DNA of 64,000 bases from the NCBI RefSeq assembly GCF_003351785.1, contig NZ_CP031230.1, forward strand, positions 3,076,501 to 3,140,500, given 5' to 3'. The translations under genes were made by a program, and so were the position numbers. Below are positions 44,982 through 53,855 of this stretch, one piece after another; the first letter of the stretch is position 1, and the number at the start of each line of letters is the position of its first letter. A model generated the notes under the pieces. The model was not told the DNA's origin and did not search any database. It worked only from the letters and a program-made list of their open reading frames with translations. Source of the stretch: Sporosarcina sp. PTS2304 (GTDB taxonomy: Bacteria; Bacillota; Bacilli; Bacillales_A; Planococcaceae).

Positions 44982-45745
44982 TTTGGCACAAACCCTTCCA
45001 GTGGACTGCTTGCCACTGCATAATCTCTTATTGGCATGCGTCCGGCTTTATAACCTAGACGTCCCGCTTCGATGGCCAACTTCATTGCTTCAGCCATCGT
45101 CACAGGGTCAGCCGCTTCGGATACGGCTGTATTTAATAACACACCGTCCGCTCCGAGTTCCATTGCGTATGCCGCGTCTTTTGGCGAGCCGATTCCTGCA
45201 TCGACGATTACAGGAACTCTCGATTGTTCAATTATTAATGAAAGGTTCAATGGATTCAGAATGCCTCTGCCAGATCCGATTGGAGCGGCACCCGGCATGA
45301 TAGCATGGACACCTAATTCGCAAAGTTTTCTAGCGAGTACGACATCGTCTGACGTATAAGGAAGAACAATAAAGCCTTCTTCTAGTAGCATTTCTGACGC
45401 ACGCAATGTCTCGACAGGATCAGGGAGCAGTGAACGACTACAACCAATAATTTCCACCTTCACCATATCGCACAATCCTGATGCTTTCGCCAACTTCGCG
45501 ATGTGCACCGCCTCTTCAGCTGTACTTGCACCTGCCGTATTAGGCAATAATGTGTAACGGTCCAAGTCTAATTGCTCTAAGAAATTCGGTTGCGACTCTT
45601 CGAAAATATTCATGCGACGTACAGCAAATGTGAGGATATCCGCTTCTGATACAGCCACTGCTTTCTTCTGTGCTTCAAATGAAGGGTACTTCCCTGTTCC
45701 TAGTAATAATCGTGATGAAAACTTTTTATCTGCAATTTGCAACAT
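44978..45745 (-). CDS. thiG: Thiazole synthase
   Basis: 255 residues, TIM barrel. Hallmarks: [16 protein letters not shown] at the start, the Schiff-base Lys in [19 protein letters not shown] and [20 protein letters not shown]. ThiG condenses DXP, dehydroglycine and ThiS thiocarboxylate into the thiazole phosphate. It follows thiS by two bases. Confidence 0.96.
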   Translation of the reverse strand: MLQIADKKFSSRLLLGTGKYPSFEAQKKAVAVSEADILTFAVRRMNIFEESQPNFLEQLDLDRYTLLPNTAGASTAEEAVHIAKLAKASGLCDMVKVEIIGCSRSLLPDPVETLRASEMLLEEGFIVLPYTSDDVVLARKLCELGVHAIMPGAAPIGSGRGILNPLNLSLIIEQSRVPVIVDAGIGSPKDAAYAMELGADGVLLNTAVSEAADPVTMAEAMKLAIEAGRLGYKAGRMPIRDYAVASSPLEGFVPN

Positions 45746-45747
45746 CG

Positions 45748-45954
45748 TTATCCGCCTCCGACAAAGTGTATGATTTCAATTTGATCGCGATCCATAATGG
45801 GTGCATCGTACTGTTCTTTTTGTAAAATTTCTTTATTCTTTTCGACAATCAAAATACGTTCGCCCAGTTCGAGATGTGTAAGTAACTGCCGGACGGTCTT
45901 CACTTGAGGATTCACTACATACGATTTTCCGTTCAAATCAATAGTCGTTTCCAC
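45748..45954 (-). CDS. thiS: ThiS sulfur carrier
   Basis: 68 residues from GTG 45954 (GGAGAGAATTGCA upstream); an ATG five codons earlier is too close to a ribosome site. Beta-grasp fold with the essential C-terminal Gly-Gly ([10 protein letters not shown]), which becomes the thiocarboxylate. It overlaps the end of tenI by 17 bp. Confidence 0.93.
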   Translation of the reverse strand: METTIDLNGKSYVVNPQVKTVRQLLTHLELGERILIVEKNKEILQKEQYDAPIMDRDQIEIIHFVGGG

Positions 45955-46540
45955 TGCAATTCTCTCCATTTCTCCTATACTTTTTCACTGCTTCCACTTG
46001 ACTTATCGGCGATAAAATAGCGATACCTGCGACACCTAGCTTTTCAAGTGAAGGCATATGTTCAGGCTGTATCCCCCCGATCGCGTAAACCGGGATCATA
46101 CAGGCCGAAACGATTTGACGCAATTCATCTGTGCCGCGCGCACGTATGCCTTTCTTCGATGAAGTAGGATAAACATGCCCATATAGTATCCAGCTCGCCC
46201 CCGAGGCTTCTGCTTGCAACGCTTCTTCTAATGAATGAACAGAGCATCCGAACGTTAATGAAGGGAAGCGTAGTTGTGCGTCTGCAAGAGACATTCCATA
46301 CCCTGTGAGTTGTACTTTTTGAATAGATAAAAATTGCGCTAACGCTGGGTTGGCATGGATTATGAGCTTGTCGAGGGGAGTACCGACATCTCGTAATACA
46401 TGCACTAGCTCGGTCAGTTGTTCAGCTGTCTTAGACTTTTCACGTAAGATGATTGCGTCAAGATAGGGAAGCGTTTGCTGTAAGGTTATTGCTAATTTTT
46501 CCACTGATTGCTGATCATCCGTCACACCGATTACTTTCAT
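45938..46540 (-). CDS. tenI: Thiazole tautomerase TenI
   Basis: 200 residues, ThiE-like TIM barrel. YGHVYPTSSKKGIRARG and VYAIGGIQPEHMPSL are typical of TenI rather than ThiE thiamine-phosphate synthase, which has a different phosphate loop. TenI aromatises the ThiG product. First gene after the THI riboswitch; order tenI-thiS-thiG-thiF matches B. subtilis except that the glycine oxidase gene thiO is missing. Confidence 0.88.
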   Translation of the reverse strand: MKVIGVTDDQQSVEKLAITLQQTLPYLDAIILREKSKTAEQLTELVHVLRDVGTPLDKLIIHANPALAQFLSIQKVQLTGYGMSLADAQLRFPSLTFGCSVHSLEEALQAEASGASWILYGHVYPTSSKKGIRARGTDELRQIVSACMIPVYAIGGIQPEHMPSLEKLGVAGIAILSPISQVEAVKKYRRNGENCSGNDY

Positions 46541-46560
46541 ATACTTCTGTCACTCCAATA

Positions 46561-46590
46561 AAAAAACCACTTTCCTGAACTGGAAAGTGG
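46561..46590 (-). terminator. Terminator of the THI riboswitch
   Basis: On the minus strand CCACTTTCC and GGAAAGTGG arms with a six-base loop precede TTTTTT. The arm GGAAAGTGG also occurs in the aptamer, offering an alternative pairing. Confidence 0.85.
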
Positions 46591-46624
46591 TGGATGTGTC
46601 GATAGATATGCCTAGCTATACTGA

Positions 46625-46724
46625 GCGACTTGCCACTTTCCTACGCAGGTACGAACCTGATCAGGTAATAAGGGTTTCAGAGCCACACTCTTTTCTCAGT
46701 CCTTGTAAAGGATTCCCCTAATGG
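46625..46724 (-). ncRNA. TPP (THI element) riboswitch
   Basis: On the minus strand: AGGGGAATCC, GGACTGAGAA, ACCCTTATTACCTGATCAGG and TGCGTAGGAAAGTGG, the conserved THI-box blocks. TPP binding represses the tenI-thiS-thiG-thiF operon that starts at 46540. Confidence 0.95.
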
Positions 46725-46792
46725 TCAAAATATTATGTTTTCATACTATAGCATAGCATGGATGTCTCAGAAAGAAAAGAGATTCTACAGGA

Positions 46793-47515
46793 GTGACTAG
46801 GCATGAGAGCATAAAAAATGAGGTATACTATATTCAGATATTTACTAGAGACGGAGGGATCAACATACGTAATCGTCAATTTGAAGTATTGTTATATTTG
46901 CTGAAAACGAAAAAAGTAACTCATAAAGAGTTAGCGAAGACATTCGAAGTAAGTATTAAAACGATTCAAAGGGATATTGATAAATTATCTATGATGGGTG
47001 TGCCTATCTATTGTAAACAAGGAAATCAGGGTGGAATCTATATAAAAGAAAGTTATAAGTTGTCGAGCAGTTTTTTAACAAATGAAAATTTGCAAACTAT
47101 TACATTTGCGCTGTCGATGTATGATAGTATTTCCACGAAAAAACATAAAGACGACGTATTAAAAAAGTTAGCTCTCATTTCTCCTGATTTGATTCATTTA
47201 ATGGAAAGTGACGCGGAAGATTATTTTGTTGTGGATCTCGTAGAAGAAAAGATTGATATGACGGAAAGTGTCTATGAGAAAATTAATTATTGTCTTGATG
47301 AGGAGAGAATGTTGACTGTTATCGTGGAGGAAGAGAGACTTTTTGTAGCACCTATTAGCTATGTTTTACGTCCAGAAGGTTTATATTTATACGCTTTTGA
47401 GAAGGAATATATGTTGCTTAAAATATCTTCCATAACTTATTCAGAGATTACTGATGTGGAGTTTGAAAGAACGTTTATCCCTTATAAAAAAAATTTTAAC
47501 ATAACACTCAAATAA
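46793..47515 (+). CDS. WYL/HTH-type transcriptional regulator (start uncertain)
   Basis: Up to 240 residues. N-terminal winged HTH (QFEVLLYLLKTKKVTHKELA, FEVSIKTIQRDIDKLS) and a WYL-like C-terminal effector domain (~140-240). The GTG at 46793 has no spaced ribosome site; GGAGGGATCAAC ends just before an in-frame ATA at 46865, exactly where WYL-family proteins usually start. A TATACT at 46828 or so would also place the transcript start past the GTG. It is 52 bp upstream of a MATE pump gene and likely regulates it. Confidence 0.75.
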   Translation: MTRHESIKNEVYYIQIFTRDGGINIRNRQFEVLLYLLKTKKVTHKELAKTFEVSIKTIQRDIDKLSMMGVPIYCKQGNQGGIYIKESYKLSSSFLTNENLQTITFALSMYDSISTKKHKDDVLKKLALISPDLIHLMESDAEDYFVVDLVEEKIDMTESVYEKINYCLDEERMLTVIVEEERLFVAPISYVLRPEGLYLYAFEKEYMLLKISSITYSEITDVEFERTFIPYKKNFNITLK

Positions 47516-47567
47516 GACGTTATGTGTCTTGTTTAGGGTGTTATTATTATTTTAGGAGGGATCATTA

Positions 47568-48929
47568 ATGAAACATACGATATATGAAAGTTATTCGATC
47601 AATAAATTACTTCTTACATTTTCGCTGCCAGCAATCTTTTCTCTAATAGTAGAAACGTTAACGGCAGTTGTAGATACATCCTTTGCGGGTCACTTAGGAA
47701 GCCAAAGTGAAAGCGCATTGACAGCAATGGGATTACTTTCTCCACTTTTGGCGGTATTTGTAGCGCTACAAACACTGTTCGCCATTTCGACAGCGATTAT
47801 GATCTCTACATATTTGGGGCGTAATGATCGAGTGAAATTGAATCGTTATTTTCAAAGTGGATTTATTATGACGCTAGTCGTCAGCGTAGCTACGTCATTG
47901 CTCGTTTATTTGTTTATCGATCCGATCGTAACGATGCTAGGGGCGGAAGGGGAAATTTACAGTCTTGCTCAAGAGTATTTGAAGATTATTATTATTAGTA
48001 ATATTTTCAGCGCAGTTGGCTATACATTGACGAGCAGTATAAGAGCATTTGGTAATCCGAACGCTGAAGCGGTAATTATTGTTCTTTCGGTCATCATCAA
48101 CATTGTATGTAACGCGATATTAACATTTGGTTTCCATTTAGGAATGACAGGGATTGCGTTAGGAACGCTTATTAGTGAAGTAGTCTGTGCGTTTTTGTCG
48201 ATTGCCTATCTTGTGAAGAAAAAGAATTGGTTTCAGTGTGAAAAGATTTCATGGAAAGCATTTGTCACCATGTCGTATAAAATGTTCAAAATTGGTTTTG
48301 CTCAGACGACGATTCAAATGTTAGCAGGCGCTACAGCATTTATCGTAAACTACCAGTTGCTTTCTGTAGGCGGGCATTCGCATGTGGCGATGTGGAATAT
48401 TGCAAATAAAATGTACATGTTGTTGCTAATGCCGATTATCGGAATCACGCAGGCGGTTCAAACAATCATTGCTTACTTTTCGGGTAAAGGTGACGAAGAG
48501 AAAAAGAATTTGGTTGTTAAGAAGACTATACAGTATTGTTTCTTCTATGGGCTAGGAATGACGGCTATTGTTTTTTTGGCTGGAAAATATATCTTGCTTG
48601 TTTTTACAGGAGATCCCGCATTGATCGAGTCTGTAATGGCGATAATCAAAGTAATTTTTATCACTTTTCCTATTTTGGGCGTTACGTATACAGTGATGAC
48701 GTTGTTGCAGGTTACGGGAAGTGAATTGCAGGCGGTTGTCATCGGGTTGACTAGACAGGTGGTTTCCGTAATTCCGTTAGTTATCGTGTTGCCGTATGTT
48801 TTTAGTATGTATGATATATTTGGAGTGCTTCCAGCGTTTTCAATCTTTTTTGCGATTCCATTGGCGGATTTAGTTACGCTTGGTGTTGCATTAGCTTTGT
48901 TTAGACGAGCTAAGAGGCTTCGGGCGTGA
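47568..48929 (+). CDS. MATE-family multidrug efflux pump
   Basis: 453 residues, twelve membrane helices in two similar halves; MATE signatures FSLPAIFSLIVETLTAVVDT (helix 1) and the second half FAQTTIQMLAGATAFIVNYQ. Coupled to Na+ or H+. TAGGAGGGATCATTA precedes the ATG. Preceding WYL regulator is probably its controller. Substrate unknown. Confidence 0.92.
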   Translation: MKHTIYESYSINKLLLTFSLPAIFSLIVETLTAVVDTSFAGHLGSQSESALTAMGLLSPLLAVFVALQTLFAISTAIMISTYLGRNDRVKLNRYFQSGFIMTLVVSVATSLLVYLFIDPIVTMLGAEGEIYSLAQEYLKIIIISNIFSAVGYTLTSSIRAFGNPNAEAVIIVLSVIINIVCNAILTFGFHLGMTGIALGTLISEVVCAFLSIAYLVKKKNWFQCEKISWKAFVTMSYKMFKIGFAQTTIQMLAGATAFIVNYQLLSVGGHSHVAMWNIANKMYMLLLMPIIGITQAVQTIIAYFSGKGDEEKKNLVVKKTIQYCFFYGLGMTAIVFLAGKYILLVFTGDPALIESVMAIIKVIFITFPILGVTYTVMTLLQVTGSELQAVVIGLTRQVVSVIPLVIVLPYVFSMYDIFGVLPAFSIFFAIPLADLVTLGVALALFRRAKRLRA

Positions 48930-48958
48930 GTCGTCTGCTTTCTGTTGCCGGGGTCTGG

Positions 48959-48998
48959 CCATGAGCCATCTAGCTTAGCCGCTAGTTGTCTCATGGCT
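48959..48998. repeat. Inverted repeat after the MATE gene
   Basis: GCCATGAGCCATCTAGC and GCTAGTTGTCTCATGGC pair with two mismatches around a six-base loop. No T-run follows, so it is a palindromic element rather than a clear terminator. Confidence 0.6.
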
Positions 48999-49173
48999 TC
49001 GGTCGACCTCGCAGTTGCTTCTTCGCTAGTACGGCCATCTTCTTTTCTGAATCGTTACAGGAGCCGTCCGTCAGCGCCGAAGTGGCTACAATGAACCGAT
49101 CCCCTTCCAAAAACAGAAACATGACGAAGTAGTCTTGTATTCCACTGAATATTGGAACGCACACGATTTTCAT
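48991..49173 (-). CDS. Doubtful 60-aa ORF, possibly a gene remnant
   Basis: An open frame with plausible protein composition (MKIVCVPIFSGIQDYFVMFL ...) but no ribosome binding site and running into the inverted repeat at its 3' end. It may be a degraded gene end. The 300-bp gap between the MATE and CPBP genes holds nothing else I can identify. Confidence 0.25.
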   Translation of the reverse strand: MKIVCVPIFSGIQDYFVMFLFLEGDRFIVATSALTDGSCNDSEKKMAVLAKKQLRGRPKP

Positions 49174-49229
49174 TTATGATAGTTAAAGAAATAAAGTTTA
49201 GCTCGAAATAGCAAGCTGAAGGAGGTACT

Positions 49230-49826
49230 ATGGGAATTTCAAATGAAAAAGTGAAAAAAGACTTCAATCCCAAAGAAGCCATATTTGTGTTTTCTTCATT
49301 TTCATTTATATGCGTAGCTATTCTATTTTGTCTCGTCATCTATAAAGTGCTAACCGTAGCGAATTTACTGTCAGTCGATCAGCCGCTGCGCGTGGTAGTG
49401 TACGTAACGGGAGCATCGGTAGGTCTGATAGCGTTTGGGGTGCTGTTGGCAACATATTTGCCTTCGAAATACATAGAAACTGCTAATATGGAATTTACAA
49501 GCTATTCCATACCGGTAACGATGATCATGCTGTTTGTAGCGGCGTTATTTGAAGAGTTGCTGTTCAGGGGAATTATTCAAAACCTAATTCTTGTATACAC
49601 AGAAAGTGCGTGGATTGCGATTATAGCGACTACATTCTTGTTTTTATGCCTTCATGTTCAGTATTTCAAAAAGCCTGTGATGCTACTGAGTATTTCAGTG
49701 TCCAGTGTAGTGTTTGGGTGGATTTACATGCAGACAGCTACTCTTTTAGCTCCATTGATCGTTCACTTTCTAATGAATAGCAGTGTTACATTGCTATACA
49801 AATATAAAGTATTGACAATCAAATAA
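49230..49826 (+). CDS. CPBP-family intramembrane metalloprotease
   Basis: 198 residues, six membrane helices. Catalytic motif 1 AALFEELLFRGIIQNL (EExxxR), motif 2 FLCLHVQYF and the final helix PLIVHFLMNSSV supply the conserved Glu/His ligands of CPBP (CAAX-protease/bacteriocin-processing) enzymes. Such proteins often confer self-immunity or process peptides. GAAGGAGGTACT precedes the ATG. No bacteriocin gene is near. Confidence 0.88.
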   Translation: MGISNEKVKKDFNPKEAIFVFSSFSFICVAILFCLVIYKVLTVANLLSVDQPLRVVVYVTGASVGLIAFGVLLATYLPSKYIETANMEFTSYSIPVTMIMLFVAALFEELLFRGIIQNLILVYTESAWIAIIATTFLFLCLHVQYFKKPVMLLSISVSSVVFGWIYMQTATLLAPLIVHFLMNSSVTLLYKYKVLTIK

Positions 49827-49910
49827 ATGTTTTTAGCAAGCTTGTCGATTAACTTTATTATGTATAATTCTCTTATTCATTTAGTTACAAGCGATTTTGA
49901 CTGTGGTAGT

Positions 49911-50530
49911 TAGATGGAGCAATGCTGACTTGAAGTGTCCTGCGGCTTGCGCTTCCAGACGATACGCTTTCCGGAGGGGACGCGGTGGACCGTCAAGCGC
50001 TGCGAGTTACACCTGTCGTCCTGACCCTCCCGGAGTCGATCGTCCTCCAGCTTCAGCCGTACTTTGTATAGGCAAGACAGGTTGATCACTCTTTATATAT
50101 GGTGAAAACAAAGCAGACTTGTCTTAAACAATTCTACCGCTTTTGAATTTAGATAGCGGTGAAGTGTTGCTAGCTACTATGACTGTAACGATGAACTAAG
50201 CGGAAAAAGAAATGACTCTATACGCATTTAGTCAGGCAATCCATAGCTCCACCCATACTGTCCAAGAAGCGTAACTTACCATACTTTATTTCTGGACGAA
50301 CACGAACTGACTTCCCGACACAACCTCAAGGATTCTCCCGGAAGAACCGGCGACTCCTGGAGGATCAGGAAAAGCCGTAGCGAAGTACGGCTTTTGCGAG
50401 TGAAGCGCAGCAAAAAGGAGCACATCTTTGCATTTACAGGCGTAATCGCCAACGCACTTCTGGCGAGTCCGCCGCGTCCCCTCAGGAAAGCGTCCGGTTT
50501 CTCTCGGGAGAATCCTAAAGCATACACTCC
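49911..50530 (-). repeat. Composite non-coding repeat element copy 3 (inverted)
   Basis: Reading on the minus strand: R2 hairpin (50530-50290), conserved spacer, R3 hairpin (50080-49930). Here the ~65-bp module (AAGCCGTAGCGAAGTACGGC ... GAGCACATCTTTGCA) sits in the R2 loop, whereas in copy 2 it is in the R3 loop. Sequence is otherwise closely similar to copies 1 and 2. No gene is apparent in this stretch. Confidence 0.85.
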
Positions 50531-50710
50531 TTTTCTGCCCAGCATCGAAGTCGTCACGAAGCAATTGCTTTTTCGCGGTATACTGCATGGCAATTGCAAG
50601 TTTTTCATCGACATGACTCAAGTTTTGTCAATCAGGACTTTTTCTTCTAGCCAAAGTGCATTATACTGAGAAGGTAGTACGACATTTACGAATAGAGGAG
50701 AATCGTTCGG

Positions 50711-51391
50711 ATGAAATTAACCTATTCTGGTAAAACGAAAGATGTCTATCAGTTGGAAGATGGACATGTGCTATTGAAGTTTAAAGACGATGTGACAGGG
50801 GAAGACGGCGTATTTGATCCAGGTGCGAATACGGTTGGATTGACGATAGAAGGTGCAGGGAAATCCGGTCTTCGTATGACACAGTATTTTTTCGAGAAAT
50901 TAGCAGAAGAACAGATCCCGACTCATTATATCGCCGCTGATTTAGACGAAGTGACGATGACAGTAAAACAGGCGGAGATGTTCGGCAGCGGACTTGAAGT
51001 TATTTGTCGTTTCCGTGCGGTAGGAAGTTTCTTACGCAGATATGGAGCGTATTGTGAAGAAGGGCAAGTACTGGACGCATTTGTAGAAGTGACATTGAAA
51101 GACGACGATCGTAAAGATCCGCCTATTTCAGAAGATGCGCTAGCACAGCTTGGGATTTTAACGCATGAAGAATACGCAACGTTGAAGAAGCAAACACAAC
51201 AAATTTCTGAAATCGTCAAAGCGGAAATGGCGAAAAAGGGATTGGACCTATACGATATTAAATTGGAGTTCGGTCGTGATTCTGAAGGCAATATTATGTT
51301 GATCGATGAAGTTTCGGGAGGAAATATGCGTGTCTATAAAGGCGACACATATATCGCTCCAATGGATTTAGAAAAGTTGTTATTTTCATAA
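50711..51391 (+). CDS. SAICAR-synthetase-like protein (PurC family, divergent, outside a pur operon)
   Basis: 226 residues, shorter than typical PurC (~235-240). N-terminal YSGKTKDVYQLEDG and LKFKDDVTG and the C-terminal LYDIKLEFGRDSEG match SAICAR synthetase, which joins CAIR and aspartate in purine synthesis. But the normal DEISPD-CRLWD active-site segment reads DEVSGGNMRVY, and the C-terminus is short. It stands alone with its own terminator, not among pur genes. It may be a second, specialised enzyme or the sole purC with changed residues. Confidence 0.8.
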   Translation: MKLTYSGKTKDVYQLEDGHVLLKFKDDVTGEDGVFDPGANTVGLTIEGAGKSGLRMTQYFFEKLAEEQIPTHYIAADLDEVTMTVKQAEMFGSGLEVICRFRAVGSFLRRYGAYCEEGQVLDAFVEVTLKDDDRKDPPISEDALAQLGILTHEEYATLKKQTQQISEIVKAEMAKKGLDLYDIKLEFGRDSEGNIMLIDEVSGGNMRVYKGDTYIAPMDLEKLLFS

Positions 51392-51393
51392 AA

Positions 51394-51430
51394 GTCGGCC
51401 GGAAACTTTAAATAGTTTCCGGTTTTTTAT
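51394..51430 (+). terminator. Terminator of the PurC-like gene
   Basis: CCGGAAACT and AGTTTCCGG arms with a short loop then TTTTTT. Confidence 0.9.
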
Positions 51431-51509
51431 ATCCGGTTTGAAGCTATACAGCTATTGCCTTAGTCGAACTTTACTTTTTAATCAAAAATAATTATTGATA
51501 TACTTTCTA

Positions 51510-51538
51510 TTGACAACGTTTTCAGAGTTTCCTATAAT
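51510..51538 (+). promoter_or_regulatory. Sigma-A promoter of ectABC
   Basis: TTGACA (51510-51515), 17-bp spacer, TATAAT (51533-51538): a perfect vegetative consensus. It predicts transcription from about 51545, over 400 nt before ectA. Confidence 0.8.
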
Positions 51539-51539
51539 A

Positions 51540-51956
51540 ACAACCAGTGTCAGAGGAGACACGTTGTTTGCTTCTTCACCAGTGATCGAACGTTGGTTGG
51601 ATGAATGCATAGGGCAGTGAATGTGATAATGAAAGTGTCTTTCATATCAGCAAATTTTTAGTAGTACCAGCTGTTTTTTCATGAACAAAAGCTCCCCGCT
51701 TTTGGGTAGGCGCTCTGTTGGGTCATTGCAACGCAACGCACCCTAGTAGCCAGTTACGAATCTCCATTTGGCTTTTCTACGTATGTATCTTCCTATTACG
51801 GATTGAATTGAGTATGGCGGCTCAATCCTAAAAAACCTCACGAACATGATGAACCACTATTTTTGAACGTACCAACGTTCTCTGGTAGAGAAGTAAACGC
51901 ACATCTCAGAAACTTACAGAGAATGAACATGTATGTGTAATTGTACATGATAAGAC
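51540..51956 (+). ncRNA. Long structured leader of the ectABC transcript (unassigned RNA)
   Basis: From the promoter to ectA about 415 nt are non-coding. Visible structure: AACAAC..GTGTC / GACAC..GTTGTT hairpin right at the 5' end (51539-51568); TGATAATGAAAG / CTTTCATATCA followed by AAATTTTT (51620-51660), terminator-like; and a 21-codon ORF starting ATGAACAAAAGCTCC near 51681. No known riboswitch class is matched by eye. The region may regulate ectABC by attenuation or be an unrecognised RNA element. Confidence 0.5.
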
Positions 51957-51971
51957 TTGGAGGAAAAATGT

Positions 51972-52496
51972 TTGCAGAAACACCATAAACTTTCAATTGC
52001 GGGTGTGGACCCAACTGATCCATACACGTTTCGCGAACCGAATGTAAAAGATGGAAAAGAAATCTGGCAACTCATTAAAGATACCCAAGTACTCGACCTG
52101 AACTCATCGTATAGCTATTTGTTATGGGCTGATCAATTCAGTGAGACGAGTATAGTTGTTGAGAAAGATGCGAAAATTGTCGGTTTCATTTCTGGATTTA
52201 TTCAGCCGAAAGCGGATAATACCTTATTTATCTGGCAAGTGGCAGTAGACGAATCAGCGCGAGGGAAACGTCTGGCTTCTCGTATGTTGCAGTCGATTTT
52301 ACAACGATCAGCATGTCGGAATGTTCAATTTTTGGAAGCGACAGTGACTCCTTCCAATATTCCATCGACGAAGTTATTTAAAGGATTAGCACGCGATTTA
52401 GAAACAGAGTGCATGATTTCAGATGGGTATCCCGCACATTTATTCCCATCTGGCGATCATGAGGCTGAAGAACTCTTCCGCATCGGTCCGTTCTGA
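51972..52496 (+). CDS. ectA: L-2,4-diaminobutyrate acetyltransferase EctA
   Basis: 174 residues from TTG 51972, placed eight bases after GGAGG; upstream in-frame TTG at 51957 overlaps the ribosome site. GNAT domain with acetyl-CoA loop VDESARGKRLASRMLQSIL; substrate region ETECMISDGYPAHLFP is typical of EctA. Produces N-gamma-acetyl-diaminobutyrate for ectoine. First of the ectABC operon. Confidence 0.94.
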   Translation: MQKHHKLSIAGVDPTDPYTFREPNVKDGKEIWQLIKDTQVLDLNSSYSYLLWADQFSETSIVVEKDAKIVGFISGFIQPKADNTLFIWQVAVDESARGKRLASRMLQSILQRSACRNVQFLEATVTPSNIPSTKLFKGLARDLETECMISDGYPAHLFPSGDHEAEELFRIGPF

Positions 52497-52561
52497 ATGA
52501 ATCGTCAACCGCTACTATTCGACACGGAAATACAGAAATCTACTGGAGGAATTAAATCACC

Positions 52562-53842
52562 ATGGTACTGACAAAAAGTCAGCAGGTAATGGAAGTATTT
52601 GAAAATCATGAATCGCAAGTGAGAAGTTACAGCAGAAGTTTCCCTACAGTATTCAAAAAAGCAAAAGGCTATAAGATGTGGGACACAGAAGGTAAGGAGT
52701 ATATCGATTTCTTTGCCGGTGCAGGTGCTTTAAACTATGGTCATAACGAAGAAAAAATGAAAGCTACATTAATTGAGTATATTCAAGATGATGGGATTAC
52801 TCATAGCTTAGATATGGGAACGACTGTACGAAAAGAGTTTCTTGAACGATTTAACGAAGTGATCTTACAGCCAAGAAATATGAACTATAAAGTGATGTTT
52901 CCTGGACCCACAGGGACGAATACAGTCGAAAGTGCACTGAAAATCGCCCGCAAAGTAACAGGTCGCCACAACGTCATTAGTTTTACGAATGGATTCCACG
53001 GCATGACACTCGGTGCATTGTCGGTAACGGGGAATGCGTACAATCGGGGTGGAGCGGGTGTTCCACTGAATCATACGACGTCTATGCCGTTTGATACGTT
53101 TTTAGAGGAAGGTCAATCATTGAAGTTCCTTAAAAAGTATTTAGCTGACGCAAGCAGTGGTCTGGATCTTCCGGCTGCAATGATTTTGGAAACTGTGCAA
53201 GGGGAAGGCGGTATTAATCCTGCAAGTTTTGAGTGGTTACGTGAAGTGGAACGTCTATGTCGTAATTACGATATTTTATTGATCGTAGATGACGTGCAGG
53301 CAGGTTGCGGACGGACGGGGACATTTTTCAGTTTTGAACCCGCTGGCATCAAGCCCGATCTCGTCTGTCTGTCAAAATCCATCGGCGGCTACGGTCTACC
53401 CCTAGCGTTAACGCTCATAAAACCGGAATACGACCAATTCGGGCCGGCCGAGCATAACGGAACATTCCGAGGCAACAATATGGCGATTTTGACAGCGACC
53501 GAAGCTTTGTCATACTGGGAAACAGATGAATTCGCTAAATCGGTACAAGAAAAATCCAAGCTTATCACCGAGCGTATGGAAACGATTGTAGAAGAGTATC
53601 CTGAATTGAAAGCGACTACGCGTGGACGTGGTTTCATGCAAGGAATCGTCTGCGGTGAAGGTAAAGAAGACTATGCAGAAAAAATTTGTGCTAAAGCATT
53701 TGAAAAAGGTTTGATCATCGAAACATCAGGATCAGAAGGGGAAGTCGTTAAATTCCTCGGTTCTTTAATCATGGATGAAAAAGGAATTGACCAAGGCTTC
53801 GATATTTTAGAAAAAGCAATCGAAGAAGTCGTTCATAACTAA
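52562..53842 (+). CDS. ectB: Diaminobutyrate-2-oxoglutarate transaminase EctB
   Basis: 426 residues, class-III PLP aminotransferase. [17 protein letters not shown] and the Lys-containing [17 protein letters not shown] give the PLP site; [14 protein letters not shown] and [17 protein letters not shown] match EctB. Converts aspartate semialdehyde to diaminobutyrate. It follows ectA by 65 bp with AGGAGGAATTAAATCACC. Confidence 0.95.
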   Translation: MVLTKSQQVMEVFENHESQVRSYSRSFPTVFKKAKGYKMWDTEGKEYIDFFAGAGALNYGHNEEKMKATLIEYIQDDGITHSLDMGTTVRKEFLERFNEVILQPRNMNYKVMFPGPTGTNTVESALKIARKVTGRHNVISFTNGFHGMTLGALSVTGNAYNRGGAGVPLNHTTSMPFDTFLEEGQSLKFLKKYLADASSGLDLPAAMILETVQGEGGINPASFEWLREVERLCRNYDILLIVDDVQAGCGRTGTFFSFEPAGIKPDLVCLSKSIGGYGLPLALTLIKPEYDQFGPAEHNGTFRGNNMAILTATEALSYWETDEFAKSVQEKSKLITERMETIVEEYPELKATTRGRGFMQGIVCGEGKEDYAEKICAKAFEKGLIIETSGSEGEVVKFLGSLIMDEKGIDQGFDILEKAIEEVVHN

Positions 53843-53855
53843 GGAGAGATTATTA

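Noticed and set aside
51681..51746. 21-codon leader ORF upstream of ectA as a firm gene
   Set aside because: No good ribosome binding site and no recognised leader-peptide pattern; mentioned only as part of the leader.
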